This document shows, in pieces, positions 1 to 7,512 of a DNA stretch of 10,147 nucleotides. The stretch is from assembly GCA_900755865.1 (NCBI GenBank), contig CAAEHZ010000035.1, positions 1 to 10,147 of the forward strand. The letters are read 5' to 3'. A program made the position numbers and the translations under genes. The first letter of the stretch is position 1. The number at the start of each line of letters is the position of its first letter. The notes beneath the pieces were generated by a model. It was not told where the DNA came from, searched no databases, and worked only from the letters and a program-made list of their open reading frames with translations. This stretch comes from Lachnospiraceae bacterium (GTDB lineage: Bacteria > Bacillota > Clostridia > Lachnospirales > Lachnospiraceae).

Positions 1-24
1 TTAATAGAAAAAAAATTTTTCCGC

Positions 25-54
25 ATTATACCATAAAAATAACGACACTGTACA
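25..54 (-). promoter_or_regulatory. Candidate extended -10 promoter reading out of the left edge
   Basis: On the minus strand there is a perfect TATAAT at 25-30 preceded by TGG, giving the extended -10 form TGnTATAAT. A weak -35 (TGTACA, 4 of 6 matches to TTGACA) lies at 49-54 with an 18-bp spacer. It would drive a gene beyond position 1. The -35 element falls inside the ssrA terminator stem, so the two signals overlap. The -10 is convincing and the -35 is not; AT-rich intergenic DNA can produce such matches by chance. Confidence 0.4.
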
Positions 55-81
55 TCACTTCCGCAACATACAATGCCGTTA
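35..81 (-). terminator. Intrinsic terminator of ssrA
   Basis: On the minus strand the arms at 70-81 and 40-51 and their neighbours form a 12 to 13 bp stem with two G-U pairs (AACGGCATTGTA with TACAGTGTCGTT, arms 69-80 and 41-52, extended by a T-A pair). The loop is about 16 bases, and a T5 tract at 35-39 follows. It starts eight bases downstream of the last tmRNA base before CCA, which fits release of the tmRNA precursor. The loop is rather large and the T tract short, so termination may be incomplete. Confidence 0.55.
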
Positions 82-88
82 CCTTCAG

Positions 89-442
89 TGGACTAGACGG
101 GAGTCGAACCCGTGTCCAAAAGCCTATTCCCTGTCCTTCTACGAGCGTAGCCTGTTTATTCTGACCGGAGAACCGGTCCCTTCCCTCCGCCGCACGGGAG
201 CAGACACCCTTGCGGTTTCAGTAGCTTCATAATACGCCCATCTGCTCAAAGCTTTGCAGATGTCGTTTCTCACATCGTCGAAGCCCGGTTCCTAAAGTGT
301 GAGTGCCCTAGGTCGGACTGCTGCCATTAGGCAGCGTATGCTAAATTATCGTTAGCGTTTAAATTTAATTTGGCCATTTAACGCATTACCATGCGGCTCG
401 CTTCTCCAGCTGCAAAACCCCTGTCGAAACCTTTACTAGCCC
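89..442 (-). ncRNA. ssrA: Transfer-messenger RNA (tmRNA)
   Basis: This RNA acts as both tRNA and mRNA to rescue ribosomes stalled on broken messages, together with SmpB. The two ends pair as a tRNA-like acceptor stem: 5' GGGCUAG (436-442) with CUAGUCC (90-96). This stem contains the G-U pair at position 3 that marks alanine identity. The T-arm reads GGGTTCGACTCCC, and the 5' part carries the tmRNA signature GUUUCGACAGGGGUUUUGCA. Between them lie a tag reading frame and hairpins consistent with pseudoknots, for example AGCAGAUG-type repeats near 235-265. The discriminator base is A (89), but the next bases are CTG, so CCA is not encoded and must be added after 3' trimming. The length of 354 bases is normal for a one-piece tmRNA. 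smpB lies 47 bases upstream on the same strand. Confidence 0.96.
327..356 (-). other. tmRNA proteolysis-tag reading frame (ANDNLAYAA)
   Basis: Nine codons, starting with the resume codon GCU at 354-356 and ending with UAA at 327-329, encode ANDNLAYAA. With the uncoded alanine carried by the tmRNA the tag would be AANDNLAYAA. The resume codon is placed by the preceding UAAAC, comparable to UAGUC before GCA in E. coli, and by similarity to AANDENYALAA. The same frame stays open upstream to 374, so a longer tag is formally possible but less likely. The small hydrophobic end ...AA is the part recognised by ClpXP-type proteases. Confidence 0.85.
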
Positions 443-453
443 TTGTGTAACTT

Positions 454-482
454 AATATAGCGAATTTACTGCTTTCTGTCAA
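454..482 (-). promoter_or_regulatory. ssrA promoter
   Basis: On the minus strand there is a perfect -35 TTGACA (477-482), a 17-bp spacer and a -10 TATATT (454-459). It lies in the gap between smpB and ssrA. The -10 ends 11 bases before the mature tmRNA 5' end, so transcription probably starts around 446-448 and a short leader is removed, as by RNase P. This gives ssrA its own strong transcription in addition to any read-through from smpB. Confidence 0.85.
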
Positions 483-489
483 CTGCTTC

Positions 490-960
490 CTAAAGATTCT
501 GTATCTTAAATTCCCGCTCGGTTTCCCTGCGCTGATCCTTCTTCGCAATATCCGCCCGCTTGTCATAGAGCTTTTTACCTCTGGCAAGCCCTACCTCTAC
601 TTTTACCCTGCCCTCCTTAAAATATACCTGCAGCGGAACCAGAGTATACCCTTTTTCTGCAATTTTGGCGGAAAGTTTATTGATTTCGTATTTGTGCATT
701 AAAAGCTTTTTCACCCGGAGAGGGTCCTTATTAAAAAGATTTCCTTTTTCATAGGGGCTGACGTGCATCCCGTATACAAAGACCTCCCCGTTTTCAATCC
801 GGATAAATGCCTCCTTGATGCTGCACTTTCCCATCCGCATGGACTTTACTTCCGTCCCGTGAAGCGCCACTCCCGCCTCGTAGGTTTCGTCAATAAAATA
901 ATCATGAAAAGCCTTTTTATTATTCGCAATCAGCTTCTGTGTTTCCTTTTTCTGTGCCAT
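490..960 (-). CDS. smpB: SsrA-binding protein SmpB
   Basis: This small RNA-binding protein holds the tRNA-like part of tmRNA and places it in the empty A site of stalled ribosomes. The 156-residue product has the normal family length. It shows the family core: [20 protein letters not shown], then [30 protein letters not shown], and [15 protein letters not shown]. It also has the GKKLYDKR segment and a basic tail ([13 protein letters not shown]) that normally folds into the mRNA channel. The ATG at 958-960 is chosen because the protein then begins MAQKK as in homologues, and a GGAG lies eight bases before it. An in-frame extension to 1161 would run into rnr and is not supported. It follows rnr by 37 bases and precedes ssrA, so the two rescue partners are neighbours. 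Confidence 0.97.
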   Translation of the reverse strand: MAQKKETQKLIANNKKAFHDYFIDETYEAGVALHGTEVKSMRMGKCSIKEAFIRIENGEVFVYGMHVSPYEKGNLFNKDPLRVKKLLMHKYEINKLSAKIAEKGYTLVPLQVYFKEGRVKVEVGLARGKKLYDKRADIAKKDQRRETEREFKIQNL

Positions 961-997
961 GATTTTTTCTCCATTTCCGCGCGTCCTCTGCGCATAG

Positions 998-3175
998 CTA
1001 AACCGCCTGGGACATATCAATTGTCCGGTTGAAGCGGTCGCAGTCATCAATCCGTACCCGGATTGGCATACCCATCTTATAGGTTTTTCCCGTTGCCTGC
1101 CCCACCATCTCACAGGTGCTTTCCTGATAATAATAGTAGTCACCGGGCAGCTTTGAAACATGAATCAGCCCTTCCACGGTATTTGGAAGCTCTACATAGA
1201 TTCCCCAGCCTGTCACGCCGGAAATCACACCCTCATATACCTCGCCGATATGCTGTTCCATATATTCTACCTTCTTCAGCTTGTCTGTTTCCCGCTCTGC
1301 CTCGTCCGCCCGGCGCTCCGTATCGGAAGCCTGCCTGCAGACCTTTGGCAGGATATCCCGATAATGTAAAATCCGCTCTTCTCCCAGCTTTCCCCGAAGC
1401 TGTTCCTTGATAATCCGGTGTATCTGCAAATCCGGATACCGGCGTATCGGGGAAGTAAAGTGGCAGTAATAGGAACATGCCAGGCCGAAATGTCCGGTAC
1501 ACTCCGTGCTGTACTTTGCCTGCTTCATGCTCCGCAAAGCCATCCGGCTTATCATCGGTTCCTCCGGTGTTCCCGCAACCTTTGCCAGAAGCTTCTGGAT
1601 TTCCTTGGGATGTACCTCCTCGCTGCCTGTCTTGGCACCGTTTTTTCCCACCGTTTTCATATAATATCCGAAATTATGAATAAAGGTGGACAGCTTTGCA
1701 ATCTTCTCCGGGTCCGGAACATCATGCACCCGGTATACAAAGGGCAGCTCCATCCAGTAAAAATGCTGTGCCACCGTTTCGTTTGCCGCCAGCATGAAAT
1801 CCTCGATAATATCTGTTGCCACATTTCTCTCATATGGCTTAATATCCGTGGGATGTCCCTTCCTGTCCAGAAGGATTTTACATTCCGGGAAATCAAAATC
1901 AATGGAGCCCCGCTTCTTCCGCTTCTCCCGCAAAATTGCCGCCAGCTCCTTCATCTGTACAAACATGGGGATAAAATCCGCATATTCTTCCCTCTCTTCC
2001 GGTTCTGCCTCTTCCTCCAGCAGCTTCTTTACCATAGTATAGGACATCCGTCTGTCCACCCGGATAACAGATTCGCAGATTTCATAATCCGTGATTTCTC
2101 CCTGGGGACTGACTGTCATCAGACAGCTTAAAGCAAGCCTGTCCTCCCCTGCATTTAAAGAACAGATTCCGTTGGAAAGGGTATGGGGCAGCATGGGAAT
2201 TACCCTGTCCACCAGATAAACGCTGGTTCCCCGCTCGTAAGCCTCCCAGTCCAGAGCAGAATTTTCCTGTACATAGTTTGTCACATCTGCGATGTGTACC
2301 CCCAGGTGATAATTTGTTCCATCATAGGAAACGCTGACTGCATCATCCAAATCCTTCGCGTCTTCCCCGTCAATCGTCACCATCTGCACCTGGCGCAAAT
2401 CTCTTCTGCCTGCCCGGTCAGCCTCAGAAACCTCCTTTGCCACCCTCTCCGCCTGATTTAACACCTTCTCCGGAAATTCCTCCGGCAGCATATAGCCTCT
2501 CACAATGGAAAGAATATCCACCCCGGGGTCATTGACATGCCCCAGAATTTCCACAACCTTCCCTTCCGGGCTTCTCTTATTGGTGCCGTAATCGGTAATC
2601 TCCACTACTACCTTATGCCCGGTCACTGCCCCCTTAGAACGTTCCTTTGGTACAAAAATATCGCAGGGCAGCTTTCCGTTGTCCGGGATGACAAAGCCAA
2701 AATTGTTTTTGGACTGCTCATAGGTTCCGACTATCTGGCTTAAGCCTCTGGCAATAATCTTAATAACCTGTGCCTCCTGCCGCTTGCCCTCCCTGCCGGG
2801 CAGAAGCGCCACCTGCACAATATCCAGATGAAATGCCCCGGCGGTTTTGTCCTCCGGGATATATAAATCCTCTGTCCGCCCTTCTACCTCCACAAAGCCA
2901 AAGCCCTTTGCATTACTGATAAAGGTACCTGTCAGGACACTGCCATTGGATTTCTGATACTTTCCCTTCAGGGTCAGCATCAGCTTTCCCTCTGCCAGAA
3001 GCTCCTGCAAAATACTCTTAAACTCTTCCCTGTCTTCTTTTGACACCTGTAAAAGCATCGCCAGTTCCTTCTCCTTCATCGGCACATACAGGGAATCCTT
3101 TACCAGGTCACATATGACTTTCTTTCTTTTTTCTCTGCTATCCTTTTCTTTACTTTCCTTTTCTCTGTTTTCCAT
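998..3175 (-). CDS. rnr: Ribonuclease R (3'-5' exoribonuclease, RNB family)
   Basis: This processive 3' to 5' exoribonuclease can digest structured RNA and is tied to rRNA quality control and to decay of messages handled by tmRNA. The 725-residue product from this start shows, in order, a charged N-terminus, a winged-helix-like region (about 19-75), two cold-shock domains (about 80-145 and 148-210), the RNB catalytic domain (about 255-585) and an S1 domain (about 643-723). Catalytic metal-binding aspartates sit in [11 protein letters not shown] (about 269-279), and the RNB motif [10 protein letters not shown] is at about 573-582. The chosen ATG (3173-3175) has GGAG four bases upstream. Another ATG at 3197-3199 has only a weak site, and a GTG at 3233-3235 lies inside the secG terminator. 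The protein stops right after S1, without the lysine-rich tail of E. coli RNase R. No clear promoter is visible upstream, so read-through from secG is likely. Confidence 0.95.
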   Translation of the reverse strand: MENREKESKEKDSREKRKKVICDLVKDSLYVPMKEKELAMLLQVSKEDREEFKSILQELLAEGKLMLTLKGKYQKSNGSVLTGTFISNAKGFGFVEVEGRTEDLYIPEDKTAGAFHLDIVQVALLPGREGKRQEAQVIKIIARGLSQIVGTYEQSKNNFGFVIPDNGKLPCDIFVPKERSKGAVTGHKVVVEITDYGTNKRSPEGKVVEILGHVNDPGVDILSIVRGYMLPEEFPEKVLNQAERVAKEVSEADRAGRRDLRQVQMVTIDGEDAKDLDDAVSVSYDGTNYHLGVHIADVTNYVQENSALDWEAYERGTSVYLVDRVIPMLPHTLSNGICSLNAGEDRLALSCLMTVSPQGEITDYEICESVIRVDRRMSYTMVKKLLEEEAEPEEREEYADFIPMFVQMKELAAILREKRKKRGSIDFDFPECKILLDRKGHPTDIKPYERNVATDIIEDFMLAANETVAQHFYWMELPFVYRVHDVPDPEKIAKLSTFIHNFGYYMKTVGKNGAKTGSEEVHPKEIQKLLAKVAGTPEEPMISRMALRSMKQAKYSTECTGHFGLACSYYCHFTSPIRRYPDLQIHRIIKEQLRGKLGEERILHYRDILPKVCRQASDTERRADEAERETDKLKKVEYMEQHIGEVYEGVISGVTGWGIYVELPNTVEGLIHVSKLPGDYYYYQESTCEMVGQATGKTYKMGMPIRVRIDDCDRFNRTIDMSQAV

Positions 3176-3227
3176 AAAACTCCAATTCTCTTTTTCCATA
3201 AAAGCGTACCCGCAGGGCACACTACAT

Positions 3228-3263
3228 AAAAACACCCTTGTGACTTTATCTCACAAGGGTGTT
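3228..3263 (-). terminator. Intrinsic terminator after secG
   Basis: The arms at 3231-3243 and 3251-3263 form a perfect 13-bp stem (AACACCCTTGTGA with TCACAAGGGTGTT) around a 7-base loop. On the minus strand it is followed by T5 (3228-3232). On the plus strand there is no T tract, so it works for leftward transcription. It lies just after the secG stop and about 50 bases before the rnr start, so it should lower rnr and smpB expression relative to secG. Confidence 0.9.
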
Positions 3264-3274
3264 ACCTGCTTTTC

Positions 3275-3526
3275 TTAAAATACTCTCAGATTCAGGATTG
3301 CCGCCATCACCATAAACAATACTGCAAGAATCTTGGTAAATTTCACCAGACGTCCCTCCATGGAACGACCTTTATTCCTGCCCCAGTAGGTTTCTGCTGC
3401 TCCGCTGATGGAACCAAGTCCTGCGGACTTTCCTTCCTGCATCAACACCAACACCACAAGTGCCAGACAAACTATAATAAATAAAACTGTAAGCACAATT
3501 TTCAAAACACCCATTTTACTATCCAT
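3275..3526 (-). CDS. secG: Preprotein translocase subunit SecG
   Basis: This small membrane subunit of the SecYEG channel helps proteins cross the cytoplasmic membrane. The 83-residue protein has two membrane segments (about 7-29 and 62-80). They are joined by the diagnostic cytoplasmic loop QEGKSAGLGSISGAAETYWG followed by RNKGRS. Length and topology are typical. The ATG at 3524-3526 is used; a second ATG four codons later (residue 5) is also possible. The ribosome binding site is G/A-rich (GGAAAGG) but close to the first ATG. The gene has its own promoter and terminator. Downstream rnr, smpB and ssrA complete a cluster conserved in Firmicutes; in B. subtilis a carboxylesterase gene lies between secG and rnr, and it is absent here. 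Confidence 0.96.
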   Translation of the reverse strand: MDSKMGVLKIVLTVLFIIVCLALVVLVLMQEGKSAGLGSISGAAETYWGRNKGRSMEGRLVKFTKILAVLFMVMAAILNLRVF

Positions 3527-3558
3527 GCCTTTCCAATTTCCTAAAAATCACTTTTTAT

Positions 3559-3587
3559 ATCTTAGCATACTTATTACAAAATGACAA
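3559..3587 (-). promoter_or_regulatory. secG promoter
   Basis: On the minus strand there is TTGTCA (3582-3587), a 17-bp spacer and TAAGAT (3559-3564). TGC directly before the -10 gives an extended -10 form. It lies 33 bases upstream of the secG start and just downstream of the oppA terminator, as expected for a separate transcription unit. Confidence 0.75.
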
Positions 3588-3617
3588 GCATTTTTTGCTG
3601 GATATCCAATAAAGGTC

Positions 3618-3658
3618 AAAAAAAGAGCCCGGAAAGTAATTTACTCTCCGAACTCTCT
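3618..3658 (-). terminator. Intrinsic terminator of the opp operon
   Basis: On the minus strand, AGAGTTCGGAGAGTAA pairs with TTACTTTCCGGGCTCT as a long hairpin containing a few G-U pairs, followed by T7 (3618-3624). It begins 12 bases after the oppA stop codon. A-rich sequence on the other side of the stem contributes little on the plus strand. Confidence 0.88.
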
Positions 3659-3670
3659 TTAAAAAAAGTC

Positions 3671-5410
3671 TTATTCGATGGTAGCCTTGTAGAAGTACTT
3701 CATTCCTTCAACAGTTCCGTAGATACCCTTTACGTTGCTCTTTACCATGTAAGGGTCATTGTAGTAGTAAATAGGAACCAGACACCATGTATCCATCAGA
3801 TAGTCCTCAGCCTCATGCATCAGCTCAGCACGCTTAGCAAGGTCAGCCTCTGTACGAATCTGGGAAATCAGCTCATCATAGTGATTCCAGTCAAGGCTCT
3901 TGGAATCATCACGGCCAAGCTGGCAGTCGTTGTTACCGGAATCGCTAGTCCACATTTCCAGCATGTTGATTGCATCGTTGTAGTCCATCAGCCAGCCGTT
4001 ACGGGCGAAGTCATAGTCACCATTCTTACGGCTGTTCAGGAATACGTTCCACTCCTGCTGGTCAATTGTCAAATCAATGCCATAAGTAGCAAGATCAGCC
4101 TGGATAGCTTCTGCAATCTTTACGTTACCGGAAGAGTTGTTGGTCAGGTAAGTAAATGCAATTGTCTTGCTGGGCTTATCTGCTGCGGTATCCCACAGAC
4201 CGATAGAAGCAAGCAGTTCCTTAGCTTCTGCTACGTTTGCATCATAATCTGTTCCGTAGTAATCCTTGTTCTTGAACTCCTTGCCGTTTCCATCAGAACA
4301 TCCTGCAGGAACGTAGGTTGTTGCAATCTGCTGATTCAACTGACCGATGGTATCAATGATGTACTGACGGTCAATCATCAGGGAGATAGCATGGCGGAAT
4401 ACCTTTGCCTGCTCCTCATCAAGACCAAGCTCGTCATAAATCTTGGAGCTGTAGTTGAAGCACGCATAATAGGTACCAAGGTTATCCAGTACTACAAATT
4501 CCTCAGACTGGGAAGCTGTAGCTACTTCTTCAGTCGGAACGCTGTCGATGAAGTCAAGGTCGCCGGACTGGTATGCAGTATAAGCTGCAGTTTCATCGCT
4601 GGTCAGCATGACATTCAGAGTAGGGACAGATACGGAATCTGCATCCCAGTAATTGTCGTTCTTTACATATGTCATATCGGAATCATGATTCCATGCAGAC
4701 AGAGTGTAAGCACCGTTGGATACGAAGCCAGCTTCCTGCGCCCAGGTACCGGCAGGATTCTCAGCGGTCTTGGATGCCTCTACCTCTTCCTCATATACAG
4801 GGAAGAAGAAGGGGAATGCACACAGGTCAAGGAAGTAAGGGCAGACTGCCTTCAAAGTAACAGTCAGAGTCTTTCCATCCTCGGAAGCTACTACAACATC
4901 ATCAGGAAGTCCCGCTTCATAGGTAAATCCGGGGAACATTTCACACAGATAAGAGTAGTCTGCTGCTGTTTCGGGAGCCGCTGCTCTCTTCCAGGAATAA
5001 ACGAAATCGGAAGCATCCAGAGCTTCGCCGTTTGACCACTTAAGGCCATCACGAAGAGTGAAGGTATAGGTCAGACCATCCTCAGATACGGTATAGGACT
5101 CTGCACATGCAGGCTCCAGCTGACCCTCTGCGTTGTAACGCATCAGACCTTCGAAGCTGTTTACTGCCAGACAGCCACCATCAACTGAGCTGTTCAGAGC
5201 GGGATCCAGATGGTCCGGTTCGGAAGACATCCAGATATTCAGAGTATCTTTTGCTGCTGGGGTTACATCAGTGGAAGTAGAGCCTTCTGCTGCGGAAGAA
5301 GAAACACTTCCGGAAGCTTCGCTGCTTCCATTTGCAGAACCATTACCGCATGCACACATGCTGATTGCCATGGTAGCTGCAAGAACGATTGAAACAATTT
5401 TCTTTTTCAT
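3671..5410 (-). CDS. oppA: Oligopeptide ABC transporter, substrate-binding lipoprotein
   Basis: This extracellular peptide-binding protein (solute-binding family 5) delivers oligopeptides to the OppBC channel. The 579-residue product begins with a lipoprotein signal: MKKK, a hydrophobic stretch, then a lipobox MCAC with the predicted lipidated Cys21. Next comes a Ser/Gly/Ala-rich linker (about 22-50). The mature fold starts at DTLNIWMSSEPDHLDPA. Family 5 marks include EPACAESYTVSEDGLTYTFTL and LRDGLKWSNGEALDASDFVYSWKR, and a late domain ends in YYYNDPYMVKSNVKG. The ATG at 5408-5410 has a strong AAGGAGG seven bases upstream. It is the last gene of the operon, 61 bases after oppF, with a stem-loop in that gap. 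The exact peptide preference cannot be read from sequence; dipeptide or other peptide binding (DppA-like) remains possible. Confidence 0.93.
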   Translation of the reverse strand: MKKKIVSIVLAATMAISMCACGNGSANGSSEASGSVSSSAAEGSTSTDVTPAAKDTLNIWMSSEPDHLDPALNSSVDGGCLAVNSFEGLMRYNAEGQLEPACAESYTVSEDGLTYTFTLRDGLKWSNGEALDASDFVYSWKRAAAPETAADYSYLCEMFPGFTYEAGLPDDVVVASEDGKTLTVTLKAVCPYFLDLCAFPFFFPVYEEEVEASKTAENPAGTWAQEAGFVSNGAYTLSAWNHDSDMTYVKNDNYWDADSVSVPTLNVMLTSDETAAYTAYQSGDLDFIDSVPTEEVATASQSEEFVVLDNLGTYYACFNYSSKIYDELGLDEEQAKVFRHAISLMIDRQYIIDTIGQLNQQIATTYVPAGCSDGNGKEFKNKDYYGTDYDANVAEAKELLASIGLWDTAADKPSKTIAFTYLTNNSSGNVKIAEAIQADLATYGIDLTIDQQEWNVFLNSRKNGDYDFARNGWLMDYNDAINMLEMWTSDSGNNDCQLGRDDSKSLDWNHYDELISQIRTEADLAKRAELMHEAEDYLMDTWCLVPIYYYNDPYMVKSNVKGIYGTVEGMKYFYKATIE

Positions 5411-5443
5411 AATTTTCCTCCTTCTAATGATAATTTCAATCTA

Positions 5444-5465
5444 TTTCAACCCAATCGGGATGAAA
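5444..5465 (-). promoter_or_regulatory. Stem-loop between oppF and oppA
   Basis: TTTCATCCC and GGGTTGAAA (minus strand) pair over nine positions with one T-T mismatch, around a 4-base loop. No T tract follows, so it is not a simple terminator. Its place just after the oppF stop (5472) and before the strong oppA ribosome binding site suggests an RNA processing or stability element. This role is inferred. Confidence 0.45.
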
Positions 5466-5471
5466 CCAAGG

Positions 5472-6467
5472 TTATTTGTTGTGGCAGGCGACAAAATGTC
5501 CGTTGCCTCTGTCCTTCAGTTCAGGCATTTCCACTGCACACTGCTCTGTTGCATAACGGCAGCGGCTTCTGAAAGGACAGCCTGTCGGCATATGCAGAGG
5601 AGAAGGAACATCACCCTCCAGAATGATACGCTGACTTTTTCTTGCTGTTTCCGGATCCGGAATCGGTACCGCGGAAAGAAGGGACTGGGTATAGGGATGT
5701 ACCGGATGATTCATCAGATCCTCCGCATCCGCAAGCTCCATCATATGTCCCAGATACATAACTGCAATTCTGTCGGATATATGCTGCACAACAAGCAGGT
5801 CGTGTGCAATAAACAGATAAGCCATGCCGCGCTGCTTCTGCAAATCCTCAAACATATTGACAACCTGTGCCTGAATGGAAACATCCAGAGCGGATACCGG
5901 CTCATCACAGACGATGAATTTGGGGTCAACTGCCAGGGCACGGGCAATTCCGATACGCTGACGCTGTCCACCGGAGAACTCATGGGCATAACGGGAAGCA
6001 TGCTCCGCATTCAACCCTACAGTTTCCATCAGATTTAAAATCTTCTCTCTTCTCTCCTTCTTGGATGTATAAAGCTTGTGTACATCCAGAGGCTCCCCGA
6101 TAATGTCCTCTACGGTCATTCTGGGATTTAAGGAAGAGTACGGATCCTGAAATACCATCTGCATCTGTTTTCTGTACGGATGCATATTCACATCTATTTT
6201 GTTCTCGCTGTCAAAAAGCACATCCCCGTCAAAGGTAATCTTTCCAGCAGTAGGCTGATACAGACGAAGCAGAGTCCGTCCGACGGTTGTCTTACCGCAT
6301 CCGCTCTCTCCTACCAGTCCCAGTGTTTCACCGGGCTTAATGGAAAAGGAAATATCATCCACTGCCTTTAAGGGAATTGTCTTAAAACCCTGCTTAATCG
6401 GAAAATACTGTTTTAAATGCTCTACTTCCAGGAGGTATTCATTTTTCATTTTCTTTTCTTCTGCCAT
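5472..6467 (-). CDS. oppF: Oligopeptide ABC transporter, ATP-binding protein OppF
   Basis: This is one of the two ATPases that power peptide uptake, working as a pair with OppD under the membrane. From the ATG at 6465-6467 the product has 331 residues. It shows Walker A GESGCGKTT (about 53-61), Q-loop FQDPYSSLNPRM (Gln about 107), signature FSGGQRQR (about 164-171), Walker B FIVCDEP (about 184-190) with SALD, and the H-loop histidine (about 222). The C-terminal oligopeptide-transporter extension carries four cysteines (about 297, 303, 310, 328). This start has GGGAGG nine bases upstream, inside the end of oppD, and lies four bases after the oppD stop. A TTG farther upstream (6492-6494) has no good site. 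A further ATG at residue 7 (MKNEYLLEVEHL) cannot be excluded. Confidence 0.94.
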   Translation of the reverse strand: MAEEKKMKNEYLLEVEHLKQYFPIKQGFKTIPLKAVDDISFSIKPGETLGLVGESGCGKTTVGRTLLRLYQPTAGKITFDGDVLFDSENKIDVNMHPYRKQMQMVFQDPYSSLNPRMTVEDIIGEPLDVHKLYTSKKERREKILNLMETVGLNAEHASRYAHEFSGGQRQRIGIARALAVDPKFIVCDEPVSALDVSIQAQVVNMFEDLQKQRGMAYLFIAHDLLVVQHISDRIAVMYLGHMMELADAEDLMNHPVHPYTQSLLSAVPIPDPETARKSQRIILEGDVPSPLHMPTGCPFRSRCRYATEQCAVEMPELKDRGNGHFVACHNK

Positions 6468-6471
6468 TTTA

Positions 6472-7470
6472 TCAGACCTCCCCGTTTGCTTCAAACATCT
6501 TTTTTACATTCATAAAGCACGCTGCCAGATGGCTGTCACTGATACGGATTTCCTCCGGCACCTGACTTAAACAGATTTTCATCGCTGCATCACATCTGGG
6601 GCAGAATGCACAGCCCCTGGGCATATTCAAAAGGTTAATCGGAGTTCCTCCGATGGGAACCAGTCTTTCCCCGTTATTCTCTGCTGTGGGGATAGAACGC
6701 AGAAGCCCCTTGGTGTATTCATGGGCAGGACGATAGAAAATATCATCCGCCGTTCCTCTCTCACAGACACGTCCACCGTACATAACGATAATCTCATCAC
6801 ACATGGATGCGATAACGCCCAAATCATGTGTTACCATGATAATCGCCATTCCCAGCTTCTTCTGCAAATCCTGCATCAGTTCCAGAATCTGCGCCTGAAT
6901 GGTAACATCCAGTGCCGTGGTCGGCTCATCCGCAATCAGGATATCCGGCTCGCAGGCAAGCGCCATCGCTATCATTACACGCTGCCGCATGCCACCGGAC
7001 AGTTCATGGGGATACTGCTTTACACGCTTCTCCGGCTCGTTGACACCAACCAGGGAAAGCATTTCAATGGCTCTCGCCTTTGCTTCCTTCTTCGTACGGT
7101 CTGTATGAAGAAGCACAGCCTCCTCTAACTGATATCCTACCGTAAAAACAGGATTCAGGGAAGTCATCGGATCCTGGAAAATAATGGAACAGCATTTTCC
7201 TCTGAACCCAGCCATCTTCTTGTTATCCCAGTTTACAATATTCTCACCTTTATATAAAACCTCACCGGAGCTTACCTTTCCGTTGTCTGCCAGAATCTGC
7301 ATAATAGAATAGGCAGAAACGGATTTACCGGAACCGGACTCTCCTACAATTCCCAGTGTCTTTCCGGGCTCCAGATTAAAATTGATTCCATTTACCGCAT
7401 GTACCTCACCCTTATCCGTGGTAAAGGTTGTATGCAGGTCTTTTACTTCCAAAATATATTTTGTATCCAT
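6472..7470 (-). CDS. oppD: Oligopeptide ABC transporter, ATP-binding protein OppD
   Basis: This is the second ATPase of the peptide importer. From the ATG at 7468-7470 it has 332 residues beginning [16 protein letters not shown]. It has Walker A GESGSGKS (about 43-50), Q-loop [12 protein letters not shown] (Gln about 99), signature LSGGMRQR (about 157-164), Walker [13 protein letters not shown] (about 177-188) and an H-loop histidine (about 215). The C-terminal extension has a cysteine cluster GCAFCPRC...C...C (about 287, 290, 293, 300, 318). AGAGG lies four bases before this ATG. An ATG four codons upstream (7480-7482) has only GGCGGA almost touching it, so it is less likely. The gene starts 42 bases after oppC, and its end is almost fused to oppF. 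Confidence 0.94.
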   Translation of the reverse strand: MDTKYILEVKDLHTTFTTDKGEVHAVNGINFNLEPGKTLGIVGESGSGKSVSAYSIMQILADNGKVSSGEVLYKGENIVNWDNKKMAGFRGKCCSIIFQDPMTSLNPVFTVGYQLEEAVLLHTDRTKKEAKARAIEMLSLVGVNEPEKRVKQYPHELSGGMRQRVMIAMALACEPDILIADEPTTALDVTIQAQILELMQDLQKKLGMAIIMVTHDLGVIASMCDEIIVMYGGRVCERGTADDIFYRPAHEYTKGLLRSIPTAENNGERLVPIGGTPINLLNMPRGCAFCPRCDAAMKICLSQVPEEIRISDSHLAACFMNVKKMFEANGEV

Positions 7471-7485
7471 GATTCCTCTCATTCC

Positions 7486-7499
7486 GCCGTATCCACGGC
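7486..7499 (-). promoter_or_regulatory. Short hairpin ahead of the oppD ribosome binding site
   Basis: GCCGT-GGAT-ACGGC (minus strand) forms a perfect 5-bp stem with a 4-base loop in the oppC-oppD gap, ending about nine bases before the AGAGG site. It may set the relative translation of oppD or reduce use of the nearby upstream ATG. It is short enough to be chance. Confidence 0.3.
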
Positions 7500-7512
7500 A
7501 CTCTACATCTTT

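Noticed and set aside
961..1161. N-terminal extension of smpB
   Set aside because: It would overlap the end of rnr, its sequence is unlike any SmpB, and the ATG at 958-960 has a proper GGAG site.
1418..2131. Plus-strand open frame of 237 codons opposite rnr
   Set aside because: It is antisense to conserved RNB-domain coding sequence, with no domain, no start signal and no matching terminator.
3176..3235. Longer rnr starting at GTG (3233-3235) or ATG (3197-3199)
   Set aside because: The GTG is inside the secG terminator, and the upstream ATG has only a weak site. The ATG at 3173-3175 has GGAG and starts the expected charged N-terminus, although 3197-3199 is not excluded.
3581..5035. A 484-codon open frame on the plus strand, antisense to oppA
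   Set aside because: It lies almost wholly opposite a certain gene, has no recognisable domain or ribosome binding site, and crosses the opp terminator. Long antisense frames arise from the codon bias of oppA.
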